A stretch of DNA of 64,000 nucleotides from positions 124,001 through 188,000 of the forward strand of contig NZ_JAWLAR010000002.1 of assembly GCF_041395345.1 (NCBI RefSeq), given 5' to 3'. Of the stretch, positions 35,695-46,031 are shown piece after piece. The notes beneath the pieces are model-generated. The model had not been told where the DNA came from. It was given only the letters and a program-made list of their open reading frames with translations, and ran no database searches. The number at the start of each line of letters is the position of its first letter. Position 1 is the first letter of the stretch. A program made the translations under genes and the position numbers. The stretch comes from Dokdonella sp041395345. GTDB lineage: Bacteria; Pseudomonadota; Gammaproteobacteria; Xanthomonadales; Rhodanobacteraceae.

Positions 35695-37473
35695 TCAGGC
35701 TGGATCGACAAAATTCAGCCCGTTGATGCGCCGCGTGCGCTGACCCAACGCGGCACTGATGACCTCGCGACTGGCATGCATGATCAGTTGCTTGCGTGCA
35801 CGACTGGCAGCGGTGTACAGCCATTCGCGGCTCAGCAGCGGGTGGGGTTCGGACGGCAGAACCAGTTCAACGCGGTCGAATTCCGATCCCTGCGCCTTGT
35901 GCACGGTCATCGCCCAGGCACTTTGGTGCGCGGGCAATTGCGCAGGCAGCAAAGCCAGCACGCCGCCGTCGCGACGGCTGAACCAGGCGCGCAGGGGCGC
36001 ATCCGGGCGTTCACTCAAGAGGACACCCACATCACCGTTGTAGAGTCCCAGCGCCGGCTGGTTGCTGGTGACGAGGATGGGCCTGCCGGGCAAATGGGGA
36101 TTGTTGGCCTGCGCTCCATGCAGCACTTGGGCAACCGCCTGATTGAGTCCCGTCACGCCATGCGGACCTTCACGCATGGCGCTGAGGATGCGATAGCGGT
36201 CGAGGGCCTGCAGCGCAGCCTCGGGTGTCTCGGCCTTCTGCAGCGGCTGCCATGCCTCGCGCACGGCGACTCGCACTTCCGGACTGTCGAAACGCAAGGG
36301 CTGCTGATTCCAGAGAATATCGACACTGTCCGACAAGGCCTCGAACACACCCGCTGCATCGCCGGCCCGAATGGCCCGGACCAGGCGCGCGATGCCGGAG
36401 TCGCCGCCAAAGCGTCGCGGCCGCTCCAGTCGAACGACACGTTCGCCAATAGTGTTCGCGGCGGTCCGTTGCATGATTTCCGCCGAGCTGGCTGCGCCCA
36501 TCCACGGCGCCAATGCGGCGCTGAACCGATTGTCCGGATTGCATGCCGCAACGGTGGCCAGCACCGCGCCATTCTCCACCGCCGGCAGCTGGTCAGGATC
36601 GCCCAGGAGAATCAGACGACATCCCGGCTTCAGGGCACGCAGGAGTTTTGCCATCAACGGCAGGTCCAGCATCGAGCATTCATCGACAACGAGCACGTCG
36701 AGATCGAGAGGTCGTGAGGCATCGAAACGCGGGCTGACAGATTGCGGGCGCATGCCGAGCAGTCGATGCACGGTCATGGTCGCATCGGGCAGCGCTGCTT
36801 TTTCCGCGTCCGACAATGGCAGCGCTTCGAGGCCCTGCCGCACCGATTCGCCGAGACGCTGCGCCGCCTTGCCGGTCGGCGCTGCAAGACCCATGCGCAA
36901 GGGCAGCTCCGAGAAGGACTGGATCAAGGCAAGCACGCGCAGCGCCGTGTAGGTCTTGCCGGTGCCCGGCCCGCCACAGATCACCGTCAACGGCGCGCGC
37001 AACGCGTTCACCGCGGCGATGCGTTGCCAGTCCGTCTCGCCCGGATCGGTAGGGGGCAGCAGGCGATCCAGCGTCACGCGCACTGCCTCCGCATCGGGCA
37101 GCGTTGCGTACGGCATGGATCGCTGTTGCAACGACACTTCGATTTCGCGTTCGTAGGTCCAGTAGCGGCGCAGCCACGCATGCGGGCCATCGACGACAAT
37201 CGGCAGACCGCTCGCGGGATCACCGATGAAGGGCGCCACCGGCCACGCATCCGCTCGGATGGCGGCAAACCGTTCTCCTGCATCGCCGGATGGCCAATCG
37301 GCCAGCAACGCCGTGCTGAAACAACTGTGCCCCTGGCCGACTGCCCAGCTGGCCAGCGCAGCGAGCTGCAGCGCCGAAGCATCGCTGTCCGGCCAGATCG
37401 ACTCGAATGACTCGGCGAGGGCGAGATCCAGCGCGCTGAATCCGCCTTCCTGCATTCGCTCAAACGCGCTCAT
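35695..37473 (-). CDS. recD: Exodeoxyribonuclease V subunit alpha (RecD)
   Basis: This 592-residue protein is the fast 5'-3' helicase of RecBCD. It shows the Walker A motif VICGGPGTGKTYTALRVLAL (about residues 156-175), the Walker B DVLVVDECSMLDLPLM, RLILLGDPDQLPAVENGAVL and the C-terminal WAMTVHKAQGSEFDRVELVL. Its ATG overlaps the recB stop by four bases. Length matches E. coli RecD (about 608). Confidence 0.96.
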   Translation of the reverse strand: MSAFERMQEGGFSALDLALAESFESIWPDSDASALQLAALASWAVGQGHSCFSTALLADWPSGDAGERFAAIRADAWPVAPFIGDPASGLPIVVDGPHAWLRRYWTYEREIEVSLQQRSMPYATLPDAEAVRVTLDRLLPPTDPGETDWQRIAAVNALRAPLTVICGGPGTGKTYTALRVLALIQSFSELPLRMGLAAPTGKAAQRLGESVRQGLEALPLSDAEKAALPDATMTVHRLLGMRPQSVSPRFDASRPLDLDVLVVDECSMLDLPLMAKLLRALKPGCRLILLGDPDQLPAVENGAVLATVAACNPDNRFSAALAPWMGAASSAEIMQRTAANTIGERVVRLERPRRFGGDSGIARLVRAIRAGDAAGVFEALSDSVDILWNQQPLRFDSPEVRVAVREAWQPLQKAETPEAALQALDRYRILSAMREGPHGVTGLNQAVAQVLHGAQANNPHLPGRPILVTSNQPALGLYNGDVGVLLSERPDAPLRAWFSRRDGGVLALLPAQLPAHQSAWAMTVHKAQGSEFDRVELVLPSEPHPLLSREWLYTAASRARKQLIMHASREVISAALGQRTRRINGLNFVDPA

Positions 37474-40400
37474 GGTTCATCTCCGTTGCACCACGCATCC
37501 AGCGCATCGATCAAACGGGAAGGCGGCCGATCATGATGAATTCCGGTGCGGTCGCCCTCGCGCATGCCGCGCACGAACAAGTACAGCGCACCGCCGACAT
37601 GCGTTTCGTAATCGTAGGCCTCACCGAGACGTGAACGCAGGAATCGCTGCAGGGCCACCAGATAGATCAGGTACTGCAGGTCGTAGTCGTGTGCCCGGAT
37701 TGCGGCAGGCAGACGCTCGGGTGCGTAGTCGCTGCGATCCGGACCGAGCAGATTGGTCTTGTAGTCGAGCACGTAGTAGCGGCCTTGCCAACGCAGGATC
37801 AGATCGATGAACCCGGTCATCAGGCCAGCCACGTAGCTGCGTCGCGCGCGAAGATCGCCCTCGGGTCGGGCATAGCGGCTATCCATGCGCAAGCAGGCTT
37901 CGAAGCGATCCAGACTGGCCCCTTCCAGCGGAAACAGGAACTCAAGTTCGGGTCGCGCTTCGTTGTCCGCCAGCATGGACAGGCTCAGCCCGCTACCGGG
38001 CAGCAATTCCGTGGATACCGCGGCCCGCGTCATGCCGGCGACGACGGCGTGCTCACTTTCGAGAAATCCGTGATCCTCGCAAATCGTGGCCAGCCGCTCG
38101 GGCGGAATTCGCCGAGCCAGATCGGCGAGCGGGATCTGCTCGAAGACCGCGTGCACGCAATCGCCAAACTGGGCGCCGCGCGGCCATTGCGGTACCGGAT
38201 CGTCGGCGGCAACAGTCGTCAGCACAGGCACTGCCGTAGCCGTCTCGTCATGATCGGCCACGGGCGCATGCAGGTTGCCGCCAAACAGGCGGCTATAGCT
38301 CCAGGTCGTGAAGCGCCGATCGATCTGGCCTGCAAACGGCTTCGCCTGCAAGATCGATGATGAATGCCTTATCGGCTTGTCGTCGATGACAGGCGAGTCG
38401 TTGTCCAGGGCAACAATCGCAATGCTCGCATCCGAACGTGCGGCCAATGCATCCAGCTTTTCCGCAAGGGAATCCGGATCCAGACTGCCAAGCTCAGCAG
38501 GGTCGATCATGTCGCGGTCGCGAAACCAGAGCCAGCTCAGCGGACTGGTCAGGCTGTTGTCCCCGGGCTTGCCGGTATTCGCATACGCCCACGCGATCCA
38601 GACGCGGTGCCGCGCGCGCGTGATCGCTACATAGGCCAGGCGCAGGCTTTCGGCAAATTGCTCCTCGCGATTGAGCAACGCATGCTCGAGCCACTCCGGC
38701 CCGCCGAGATCGATGCGAGCCTCGGTCTGGTCATGCCAGCTCACCGCCTGGTCCGGCACGGTTGCATCGGAAAGCGACTGCCAGCGGGTGGAGAAAAGAA
38801 AGGGAGCGAAGACGCAGTCGTACTGCAGGCCCTTGCTGCGGTGAATGGTCAGCACCTGCACGCTGCCGCCGTCATCCGCAGCGCGCACCAGTTCCGCATG
38901 CCCCTGGCCGCGCCTGGCTGCCGCTTCGTCGCGGCGTTCGGCGAGCCAGCGCAGCAATTCATCCGGCGACGCGCGACGCGAAGACTCCTTCTGCAGCAAC
39001 TCGGCCAGATGCAGCAGGTTGGTGACGACACGGCGACCGTTCCAGTGCGGCAGAAGCCGCGCGCCGGCCTCCTGCACGCAATGCGCGATCACCGCATAAG
39101 GTCCGGCTTCCTGCCAGCGGATGCGCAGGTTCGCAATCCGCGCCAGTTGTCGCTCCCATCGATCCAGATCAGCGTGCGCCGCCAGCAGCGAATCGAGATC
39201 CTCGCCGAGCAGCTCGGTGGCCAGCGCCGCCCGTACGGTGGCTGCATCGCCGGGTGCGCTGATGGCAGCGATCAGACATTCCAGTTGAACGGCTTCGTCG
39301 CTGGCGAAAACGCTGACCGCACTGAGGTAGTCGCAGGCCACGTTCCACCTGGCCAACTCGTGCGCCGCCTGTTCGGCCTGACGATTGGTATTGACGAGCA
39401 CCGCTATGGTCGGGGCATCCCCGGTCGAACCGGGGACGTCCCTCAGTATCGTCTTGATCGTGCTGGCCACTTCAGCAAGCACGCGCTGACTGACATCTCC
39501 GACCTTGCAGGGCTTTGCCTCGCCCTTGTCGTTTGTGCAGTTCGGCAAGCGCCAGATCGTCATCGGAGCAGAGCCGGTGTACTCCTGCGCCGATGGCTTG
39601 CGGTGCTCGGGGAAGTGCGCCGGCTGGAAGCCGATGAACGGATACAGGAAGGCATCGTCAACGCCGCCAAACACGGCATTGGTTGCCGCAATCAGCCGCG
39701 CGTCGGAACGCCAGTTGGCGAGCAGGGTCGTGTGCTCGCCGTCGGTGTCTTCGCAAGCCTTGCGATAGGTGAAGATGTCACCGCCACGAAACCGGTAGAT
39801 CGCCTGCTTCGGATCGCCGATCAGGAACAGGACACTGTCGCTGCGCGCGGCGTGGATGCGCCGCAGGATACCGTACTGCAAGGCGTCGGTATCCTGGAAC
39901 TCGTCGACCAGGATGGCCGGCAGGCGTTCGGCGATTCTGGCAGCTATCGCAGGACCGTTGTCGCCGTGGAGGTGTTTGTGCAGATTGCCGATCAGGTCGT
40001 CGAAACCGAGCAGGCGCAGGCGAGACTGCCGCGCGTCCAGGCCGGCACGGACAAAGGCCAGCGCCGCCTGAAGAAAGCGCGCCAGCATCGCCGCATCGCG
40101 TTCGGCCCGCGCGACGCGTATCGCTTCGACACAATCGGCGACCTGCTGCAACGCGCCTTCGAGCTGCCAGTTCCTGTCCCTGAGCTTCTTTGCGCGCCCC
40201 TTGTCGATGGCCGAACGTGCCAACGGTCGCAGTGCGTCCGTGTCCGGACTTGTTGCAGCGTCATCTGCATTCAATGCAGACCGCAGCGAGTCCATGGCCG
40301 CGGCGTGGTGGGCGCCCTTGCTCTTGTCCACCGAGAGCAGCTTGCCCTCGAGCAGCTCGTCGATGGCTTCCACGGCTGCCGCAACCTGTCCCGCCTCAAG

Positions 40401-41090
40401 CAACTTCCGCCACGCATCGAGTGCCGTTTCAAGACGTAGCTGCGCATCGACGATCAACCCTTCCGGATCAACCGGGTCGATGCAATCCGCTGACAGCGAC
40501 AGCGCCTGCGACTGAGCGAAGAATCTCGCCAGGCTGTCGGGATCCGGCCAGCGCCGCAGGATCGCCTCGAATGCAATGTCCGGCTCGGCGACGATGTGTC
40601 GCCGCCAGAAGTCGCGAACGAGCTCGAGGGTCGCATCACCCCGGCTGCCCGCTTCCAGCTCGACAAACGGCTTCCCGGTTTCGAAGGCCAGATCGGACAA
40701 CTGTCTTGCGCACAACCCGTGCAGGGTCGAAACCTGTGCTTCGTCGAACTCGACAATCGCTTCAGACAAGACGGTCAAGGCCCGCTCTTTCGATACGCTG
40801 TCCCCGCGATGGCCGCTCAGGATTCGATCAAGATCATCCTCCGGTGACGCCTGCTCCTCCTGCAACCGCTCCATCGCCTCGACAAGCCGCATTCGCAATC
40901 GCGATCGCAGCTCGCGCGTAGCCGCATCGGTGAAGGTAACGACGGCGATCTCTCTTGCACGCAATCCGGATTCGAGCAGCAGGCGCAGATACAGCAAGGT
41001 GATGTTGTGGGTCTTGCCGGTACCGGCACTGGCCTCGACCAGATGCTGTCCGGCCAACGGTACGCTGGCGACATCCAGTTCGCGCATCAT
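37470..41090 (-). CDS. recB: Exodeoxyribonuclease V subunit beta (RecB)
   Basis: This 1206-residue protein is a UvrD-type 3'-5' helicase joined to a C-terminal nuclease. Motifs are VEASAGTGKTHNITLLYLRL (Walker A at residues 21-28), ILVDEFQDTDALQYGILRRI, FLIGDPKQAIYRFRGGDIFT and VLTIHRSKGLQYDCVFAPFL. The nuclease site is GFIDLILRW and YYVLDYKTNLLG near residue 1105. It also cuts DNA at Chi-regulated sites with RecC and RecD. Four-base overlaps with recC and recD imply coupled translation. Confidence 0.96.
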   Translation of the reverse strand: MMRELDVASVPLAGQHLVEASAGTGKTHNITLLYLRLLLESGLRAREIAVVTFTDAATRELRSRLRMRLVEAMERLQEEQASPEDDLDRILSGHRGDSVSKERALTVLSEAIVEFDEAQVSTLHGLCARQLSDLAFETGKPFVELEAGSRGDATLELVRDFWRRHIVAEPDIAFEAILRRWPDPDSLARFFAQSQALSLSADCIDPVDPEGLIVDAQLRLETALDAWRKLLEAGQVAAAVEAIDELLEGKLLSVDKSKGAHHAAAMDSLRSALNADDAATSPDTDALRPLARSAIDKGRAKKLRDRNWQLEGALQQVADCVEAIRVARAERDAAMLARFLQAALAFVRAGLDARQSRLRLLGFDDLIGNLHKHLHGDNGPAIAARIAERLPAILVDEFQDTDALQYGILRRIHAARSDSVLFLIGDPKQAIYRFRGGDIFTYRKACEDTDGEHTTLLANWRSDARLIAATNAVFGGVDDAFLYPFIGFQPAHFPEHRKPSAQEYTGSAPMTIWRLPNCTNDKGEAKPCKVGDVSQRVLAEVASTIKTILRDVPGSTGDAPTIAVLVNTNRQAEQAAHELARWNVACDYLSAVSVFASDEAVQLECLIAAISAPGDAATVRAALATELLGEDLDSLLAAHADLDRWERQLARIANLRIRWQEAGPYAVIAHCVQEAGARLLPHWNGRRVVTNLLHLAELLQKESSRRASPDELLRWLAERRDEAAARRGQGHAELVRAADDGGSVQVLTIHRSKGLQYDCVFAPFLFSTRWQSLSDATVPDQAVSWHDQTEARIDLGGPEWLEHALLNREEQFAESLRLAYVAITRARHRVWIAWAYANTGKPGDNSLTSPLSWLWFRDRDMIDPAELGSLDPDSLAEKLDALAARSDASIAIVALDNDSPVIDDKPIRHSSSILQAKPFAGQIDRRFTTWSYSRLFGGNLHAPVADHDETATAVPVLTTVAADDPVPQWPRGAQFGDCVHAVFEQIPLADLARRIPPERLATICEDHGFLESEHAVVAGMTRAAVSTELLPGSGLSLSMLADNEARPELEFLFPLEGASLDRFEACLRMDSRYARPEGDLRARRSYVAGLMTGFIDLILRWQGRYYVLDYKTNLLGPDRSDYAPERLPAAIRAHDYDLQYLIYLVALQRFLRSRLGEAYDYETHVGGALYLFVRGMREGDRTGIHHDRPPSRLIDALDAWCNGDEP

Positions 41091-44000
41091 GGCTTCACCA
41101 CCGTGGTGGCCAGGTACAGTGGCAGGAACAGGGTTTCGCTCAGGCGCCTGAACTCTTCGCCCAGTGGATCGTCGTGATTGCGTGCGACCAGCGCATCGTA
41201 GGGGTCGTCGCGTTCCGGATACGGCGCTTCTTCCCAGGCTTCGCGCGCCGCATCCCCCGGAAGTTTCCTGGCCCCGTGAGCCAACGTCGATGCATAGGCT
41301 TCGGCACTATGACGAAACAGCGGTAGAGGCCGCCGCATGCCTTCGCGATGAATCCGGAGCAGATCTGCCAGCCAGGTCCGGACGTCAGCCAGGGGCTCCA
41401 GTCGAAGTACTGCTGCAACATCCTTTTCCCAGCCGATGGCGTAGGCCGGCAGGGACTCGCCGTTGGCGGCGAGCAACGCGCGTTCCAGCGCAAGCCGGGC
41501 CAGATCCAGACCACGAATGCGGCCGGGACGACGCAGAAGAAGGATTCTTTCCCTGCCGTCGAACACGAGCCGGGGTGCGCCTGTCAGGACGGTGTCCTCG
41601 GCCCCCGCGCGCATGCTGCGAACCGGTTCACTGCCCGAAAGATGAAGCACGCCGTTCAGACGCAGGCTTGCCCTTTCGAGCGCATCTGCACGTGCCGTGA
41701 AATCCTCCCAGGCTGCATCACCCACCGGGCCGAGCGGGAAGATGCCTTCACCGCGCGCCCGCTCGATGTCGGGTCGCAATGTCGAAGGGTCGAGCAATCT
41801 CTCGACCAGGGCGTAACGGGTCAATGCATCGGGCCTGAAGGGTTCGACATCCTCGAACCCCTCATGTTGCGGTGGTCTCAATTGCAGCGTCTGCTGGAAA
41901 TAGGTGCGCGCCGGGTGTCTGAGCCAGCCCAGCAGGGTCTCGAGTTCGACGTGGTTCGGGGCGTCAGTGACCAGACCGGATTCCGACTCAAGACGATGAA
42001 CATCGCTCATAGCGTCAAATGCCGTCGAACGCGCGCCGACGAACGACCGTGCCTGCTGCCAGTCGCCGGCCGCCGCCTGCGCTGACACCAGCCATCGCGT
42101 GTCATAGCTGCTCGAGGGAGAGTCCTCGCCGTAACAAGCAGCCGCGAAGGCGTGCAACGGATGATGATGCACAAGCGCCGCTTCGATTTCGTTCCAGCGA
42201 TCCGGCAGGTACTGCTCGCGCAGGAATCCGAGCAGCTCCTCGACCAGTGGCGAGGGCGGACTGATCGTACCGGCGCGCTCGTCACGATCGACATAGCTCA
42301 GGCAGAGCGCGTCACGCGCGGCACCCACACTTTCGAGGAACAGGAATCGATCGTCCTCGCGTACGCTGCGATCGCCGGCGTGCGGATGGCGACGCATGAG
42401 ATGAAAACCTTCGGCGGGTTGTCGGCGCGGAAATTCGCCAGCGTTCAGCCCGAGCACGCAAACCACCCGATAGGGCACGTTGCGCATCGGCACCATGCCG
42501 CAGAAGCTCACCCCAAACCGGCCTCCTCGAGATCCTCGCGTCTCCTCAAGCGCATCACCGATGACAGAGTGCACGATGTCGAAATCGAGTGCCTCGTCAT
42601 GCAACCAGGGCTGTGCCTGATTGGCGAATTCGGCAATCACTTCGCGCAGACGCTTGAATGCAGCCTGCTCGGCGCTGTCTTCGCTTTCCGACTCGAACAG
42701 AACATCAACCGTGTCATTCAGCCAGCGCTTCCATGCTTCCGCGCTGCGCGCCTGGGCCATCTCGCGCCTGCATCGATCGAGTGTGTCGATGAAGCGCGCA
42801 AGCTGGCCGAGAGCCTGGGCCGCGCTGCCTTCCACATTCGCTGCCGGCACGACGCCATCGTGCACAAGCGCTTCATCGCCTTGCGCATAGCCCAGCAGCA
42901 GACGATCGAGACCGAAGCGCCAGGTATTGGCATTCAGGGCCGCCGCGCCAACTTCTTCGCGGAACGAGGCGTCCAACCCCCAGCGTATGCCACTTTCCCG
43001 AATCCAGGTACGCACCCAGTCCAGGGAATTTTCGTCCAGTTCGAAACGCCGCATGATCGCGGCTTCGCTCAGCAGGCCGAGGATTTCGCCCACGCCAAAC
43101 CGGCTGTTGCCCAGGTCCAGCACGCGAGCGAACGTATCCAGCAGCGGATGGCTGCGTCTGAGCGGGGCGTCGGCAACGCTGTAGGGAAGCGAGAGAGTGT
43201 CGGAGGAATCGCCGAATACCGCGTCGATATAGGCGACATACTCCTCGAGGCGCGGCGACATGACCACGATCTCGTGCGGCTTGAGATCCGGCAATTCCTC
43301 GATCAGACGCAGGAGCCGGTCACGCAACACCTCGACTTCCCGTCGCCGACTCGGACATCCATGAATCTGCAGGGAAACATCGTTGTCCCCATTGGGAGGT
43401 GATGCGTGCGCAGGATCGAGCAGGAGCAGACCGCGCTGCAACCATGCCAGCAAATGGTCCGCCTCCGGCATGACGAATGCGTCGTCATCGTGGATCACCA
43501 TGTCCGGCGCATGGATGGCCTTGAGGTACTCGCGACCCAGGGTTCCCCAGGAAGCAAGCAGGGGATGCCCGACTTCGAAGTAGTCTTCGACTTCGCGCCT
43601 TCCATGCTGGCGCCAGAGTCGGCGGCGACGTGCAATTTCGCGCTCCGACACGACGTCGCCCCAGTAATCCAGGCAAGGGTTGGGCTGGTAGAAATCGAGC
43701 CTGATCTTGCCGGCCAGGGCGAGGAAGAATCCGAGCAGCAAGGGTGGTAGAAAAGAGGCGCCGAACACGCTGACGTGAGCGGGGATGTTCGGCGGCAGCG
43801 TCTGCATCGTGGTCAGTTTCGCGAGCACGTCATGCATGAGACTGGCGCGATCGGGTTCGTCCGTGGTTCCGACCAGCTCGCGCCAGAGTTCCGCCTGCCA
43901 GGCTTCATCGCTGTCCTTCAGCACGCTGACGCCGCGTTTCCAGGCCAGCGTCCATTCCGGTCGCGCAACCATGTATTCATCGAAAACGCGCGCCAGTGCC

Positions 44001-44392
44001 ACCGCCAGGTCATGACGTGTCCGCGCATCGGAACCGTCACCCAGATAATTGCGCACCGGCTCAAAGCCCGGTCGGGTCGCCAGTTCCGGAAGCCTGGCGT
44101 AGATACGCCAGGTCAGGGCCGTACGCGAAAAGGCCGAATCACCCGACAGGCCTGCATCGCAGGCCCGCAATACATCCCAGGCGAATGTGGAGGGCAGCGG
44201 AAGTTCGATGTTGATGGCAATGCCGCAGCGCCGGGCAATGCGTTCCTGCAACCAGCGCCCCAGCGCAGGGTGGGCAACAACGACAACATGGGCCCGCATC
44301 GGATCATCGAGCCCGCGCGCCTGGAGATCCTCCGCCAGTCGGTCGGCAAGCAGTTCGAGCCGGTTTCCGTGAATGAAATGTGCTGCCTGCAT
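41087..44392 (-). CDS. recC: Exodeoxyribonuclease V subunit gamma (RecC)
   Basis: This protein of about 1101 residues is the Chi-recognition subunit, with an inactive helicase-nuclease fold. Family signatures are FIHGNRLELLADRLAEDL at the start, HVVVVAHPALGRWLQERIA, HVSVFGASFLPPLLLGFFL, PHEIVVMSPRLEEYVAYIDA, CGMVPMRNVPYRVVCVLGLN and FPRRQPAEGFHLM. I start at 44392, where the family N-terminus (MQAAHFIHGNRLE) begins and AGGGA precedes it; the open frame extends to 44464. The first gene of recC-recB-recD, it is divergent from an unknown secreted-protein gene. Confidence 0.95.
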   Translation of the reverse strand: MQAAHFIHGNRLELLADRLAEDLQARGLDDPMRAHVVVVAHPALGRWLQERIARRCGIAINIELPLPSTFAWDVLRACDAGLSGDSAFSRTALTWRIYARLPELATRPGFEPVRNYLGDGSDARTRHDLAVALARVFDEYMVARPEWTLAWKRGVSVLKDSDEAWQAELWRELVGTTDEPDRASLMHDVLAKLTTMQTLPPNIPAHVSVFGASFLPPLLLGFFLALAGKIRLDFYQPNPCLDYWGDVVSEREIARRRRLWRQHGRREVEDYFEVGHPLLASWGTLGREYLKAIHAPDMVIHDDDAFVMPEADHLLAWLQRGLLLLDPAHASPPNGDNDVSLQIHGCPSRRREVEVLRDRLLRLIEELPDLKPHEIVVMSPRLEEYVAYIDAVFGDSSDTLSLPYSVADAPLRRSHPLLDTFARVLDLGNSRFGVGEILGLLSEAAIMRRFELDENSLDWVRTWIRESGIRWGLDASFREEVGAAALNANTWRFGLDRLLLGYAQGDEALVHDGVVPAANVEGSAAQALGQLARFIDTLDRCRREMAQARSAEAWKRWLNDTVDVLFESESEDSAEQAAFKRLREVIAEFANQAQPWLHDEALDFDIVHSVIGDALEETRGSRGGRFGVSFCGMVPMRNVPYRVVCVLGLNAGEFPRRQPAEGFHLMRRHPHAGDRSVREDDRFLFLESVGAARDALCLSYVDRDERAGTISPPSPLVEELLGFLREQYLPDRWNEIEAALVHHHPLHAFAAACYGEDSPSSSYDTRWLVSAQAAAGDWQQARSFVGARSTAFDAMSDVHRLESESGLVTDAPNHVELETLLGWLRHPARTYFQQTLQLRPPQHEGFEDVEPFRPDALTRYALVERLLDPSTLRPDIERARGEGIFPLGPVGDAAWEDFTARADALERASLRLNGVLHLSGSEPVRSMRAGAEDTVLTGAPRLVFDGRERILLLRRPGRIRGLDLARLALERALLAANGESLPAYAIGWEKDVAAVLRLEPLADVRTWLADLLRIHREGMRRPLPLFRHSAEAYASTLAHGARKLPGDAAREAWEEAPYPERDDPYDALVARNHDDPLGEEFRRLSETLFLPLYLATTVVKP

Positions 44393-44621
44393 GGGTTCCC
44401 TGGATTCTCCGGATTCCTGACTTTCACCGCTGCGCGGCCCGCGGTCGCGAGCAACCACCCGCATTCGAGCCAGCCAAACCGCGGATGAATGCCGGAACGG
44501 GAGTCTGCCATGACACGATCTCCTGCGCCGAGATCGGGATAGACTGCCGGCACCGCGCGGCTGTGCCTGCCGTGCGCAATGCCATGTCAGCCTTCGAAAT
44601 GCCCACCGCCCTGCACGCCTG

Positions 44622-46013
44622 ATGCGTACTGTTCCCCCATTCCTCGCGGCATGCTTGCTGCTGAACCTTGCGCCACCCGGCGTGCAGGCGAGGACGACAC
44701 CATTCGAACTGGAACCGGTGCTCGGCGCGACCGCGTTCGTGCAACCGGCACTGATGTCGGGTCCCGGCTATACGCTCGACCCGCATGTCGAGATCCGTGG
44801 CTACATGGCGCAGTTCACCCTGGATACGCCGCAGGGTCCGGTGCGGGCGGAGAGCGTGGAGATCCTGGCTGATCGGGTCGCGGAAATGCCGGCACTGGAA
44901 ACCCTCGACGCGATGACGCATTCGCAAGCCTTCATCGATGCGGCGAGCGATTCAGTGACGCGCACGGGAGCCGGAATCGGTCAGGTGCTGATGCATCCCA
45001 TCAAGACGCTGGCCGGCATACCGCGCGGGGTCGCCCGCTACTTCGGCAAACGATTCGACAAGCTCGGCCGACAGGCGCAATCGCTTTCCGACCACGCCGC
45101 GAAGGAACTCGGCAACGCAGGAGATCCCTATCCCCGCGCCGACGGCCCGATGACCGAAACACGCGATATCGACCGCGCCGAGGCCGCCACTCAGCTGGCG
45201 GACACCGACTACGGCTGGGTCGGAGATGCCGGCAGCGAGATTGCGCGTGAACTGAAGCGGCAGATCAAGTATTCACAGGTCAGGCGCGAACTGGCCGAGC
45301 GCCTCGGCATCGATCCGTACACCAGCAACCCGTATCTGCGCGAACGTCTCGATCAGCTGGCCTGGGCCGGTTCGGGTGGACGCTACGCAGCGGGTGCGGC
45401 ACTGGCCTCGGTCGGCGGCGTCGGCGCAGTCGTTCTCGACAAGGGCAGCCAGCTCAACGAGCTGGTCTGGAAACTGGATGGCCCGCAACTGCGGGAGTTC
45501 AACGCCGAGCGACTGGAACGCTATTGTCGCGACAACCTGCTGATGCGCCAGTTTCTGCGTCGCGGCACCTTCACACCGACCCTGCAGACGGCGCTGGTCG
45601 ACCAGCTCGCGGCACTGCAGCCGGCCAACGGCTGCGATGCCATGCTCGAACTCGGCATGACGGCCCAATCGGAACTGGAAGCGCGCTATCTGGTCAATTC
45701 GCTGCAGCTGGTGTCGGCCCGCCTTGGCCGGCGCGCGCATGGCGGCAGCCTGCTTGTGGTCGGAGCCGGTCTGGCCTACGACACGGAGGACGGCGAGCGC
45801 GTGCTGCCCCTGCCGGTCGACTACCTTGCCTGGACCTCGGAAGTGGAGGCTTTCATCGATCGCCCCGAGTTTCGGCATCGCGAAAAGACGATCCTGATTT
45901 CGGGCCAGTCGACCATGCGCAGCCAGCGTGAACTGACCTCGCGCGGTTGGAATCTGGTGATCGAAGAAGGACGCAGCGCGCCCTATCCGGACCGTCTGGC
46001 GAAAGCGGACTGA
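44622..46013 (+). CDS. Exported protein of unknown function
   Basis: This 463-residue protein has a signal peptide (PFLAACLLLNLAPPGVQA). The mature part contains VEIRGYMAQFTLDTPQGPVR, GIGQVLMHPIKTLAGIPRGV, and later YSQVRRELAERLGIDPYTSN, which resembles a short helical domain. Near the C-terminus is GGSLLVVGAGLAYDTEDGER. I do not recognise the family. It begins 229 bases from recC on the opposite strand and is convergent with the spermidine-synthase-like gene (18-base gap). Confidence 0.7.
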   Translation: MRTVPPFLAACLLLNLAPPGVQARTTPFELEPVLGATAFVQPALMSGPGYTLDPHVEIRGYMAQFTLDTPQGPVRAESVEILADRVAEMPALETLDAMTHSQAFIDAASDSVTRTGAGIGQVLMHPIKTLAGIPRGVARYFGKRFDKLGRQAQSLSDHAAKELGNAGDPYPRADGPMTETRDIDRAEAATQLADTDYGWVGDAGSEIARELKRQIKYSQVRRELAERLGIDPYTSNPYLRERLDQLAWAGSGGRYAAGAALASVGGVGAVVLDKGSQLNELVWKLDGPQLREFNAERLERYCRDNLLMRQFLRRGTFTPTLQTALVDQLAALQPANGCDAMLELGMTAQSELEARYLVNSLQLVSARLGRRAHGGSLLVVGAGLAYDTEDGERVLPLPVDYLAWTSEVEAFIDRPEFRHREKTILISGQSTMRSQRELTSRGWNLVIEEGRSAPYPDRLAKAD

Positions 46014-46031
46014 ATCCGCGGCCCTCGATAT

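Noticed and set aside
38364..40439. 691-codon open frame on the plus strand
   Set aside because: It is antisense to recB. In GC-rich genes the opposite frames often stay open; there is no ribosome site and the sequence is an Arg/Gln-rich shadow.
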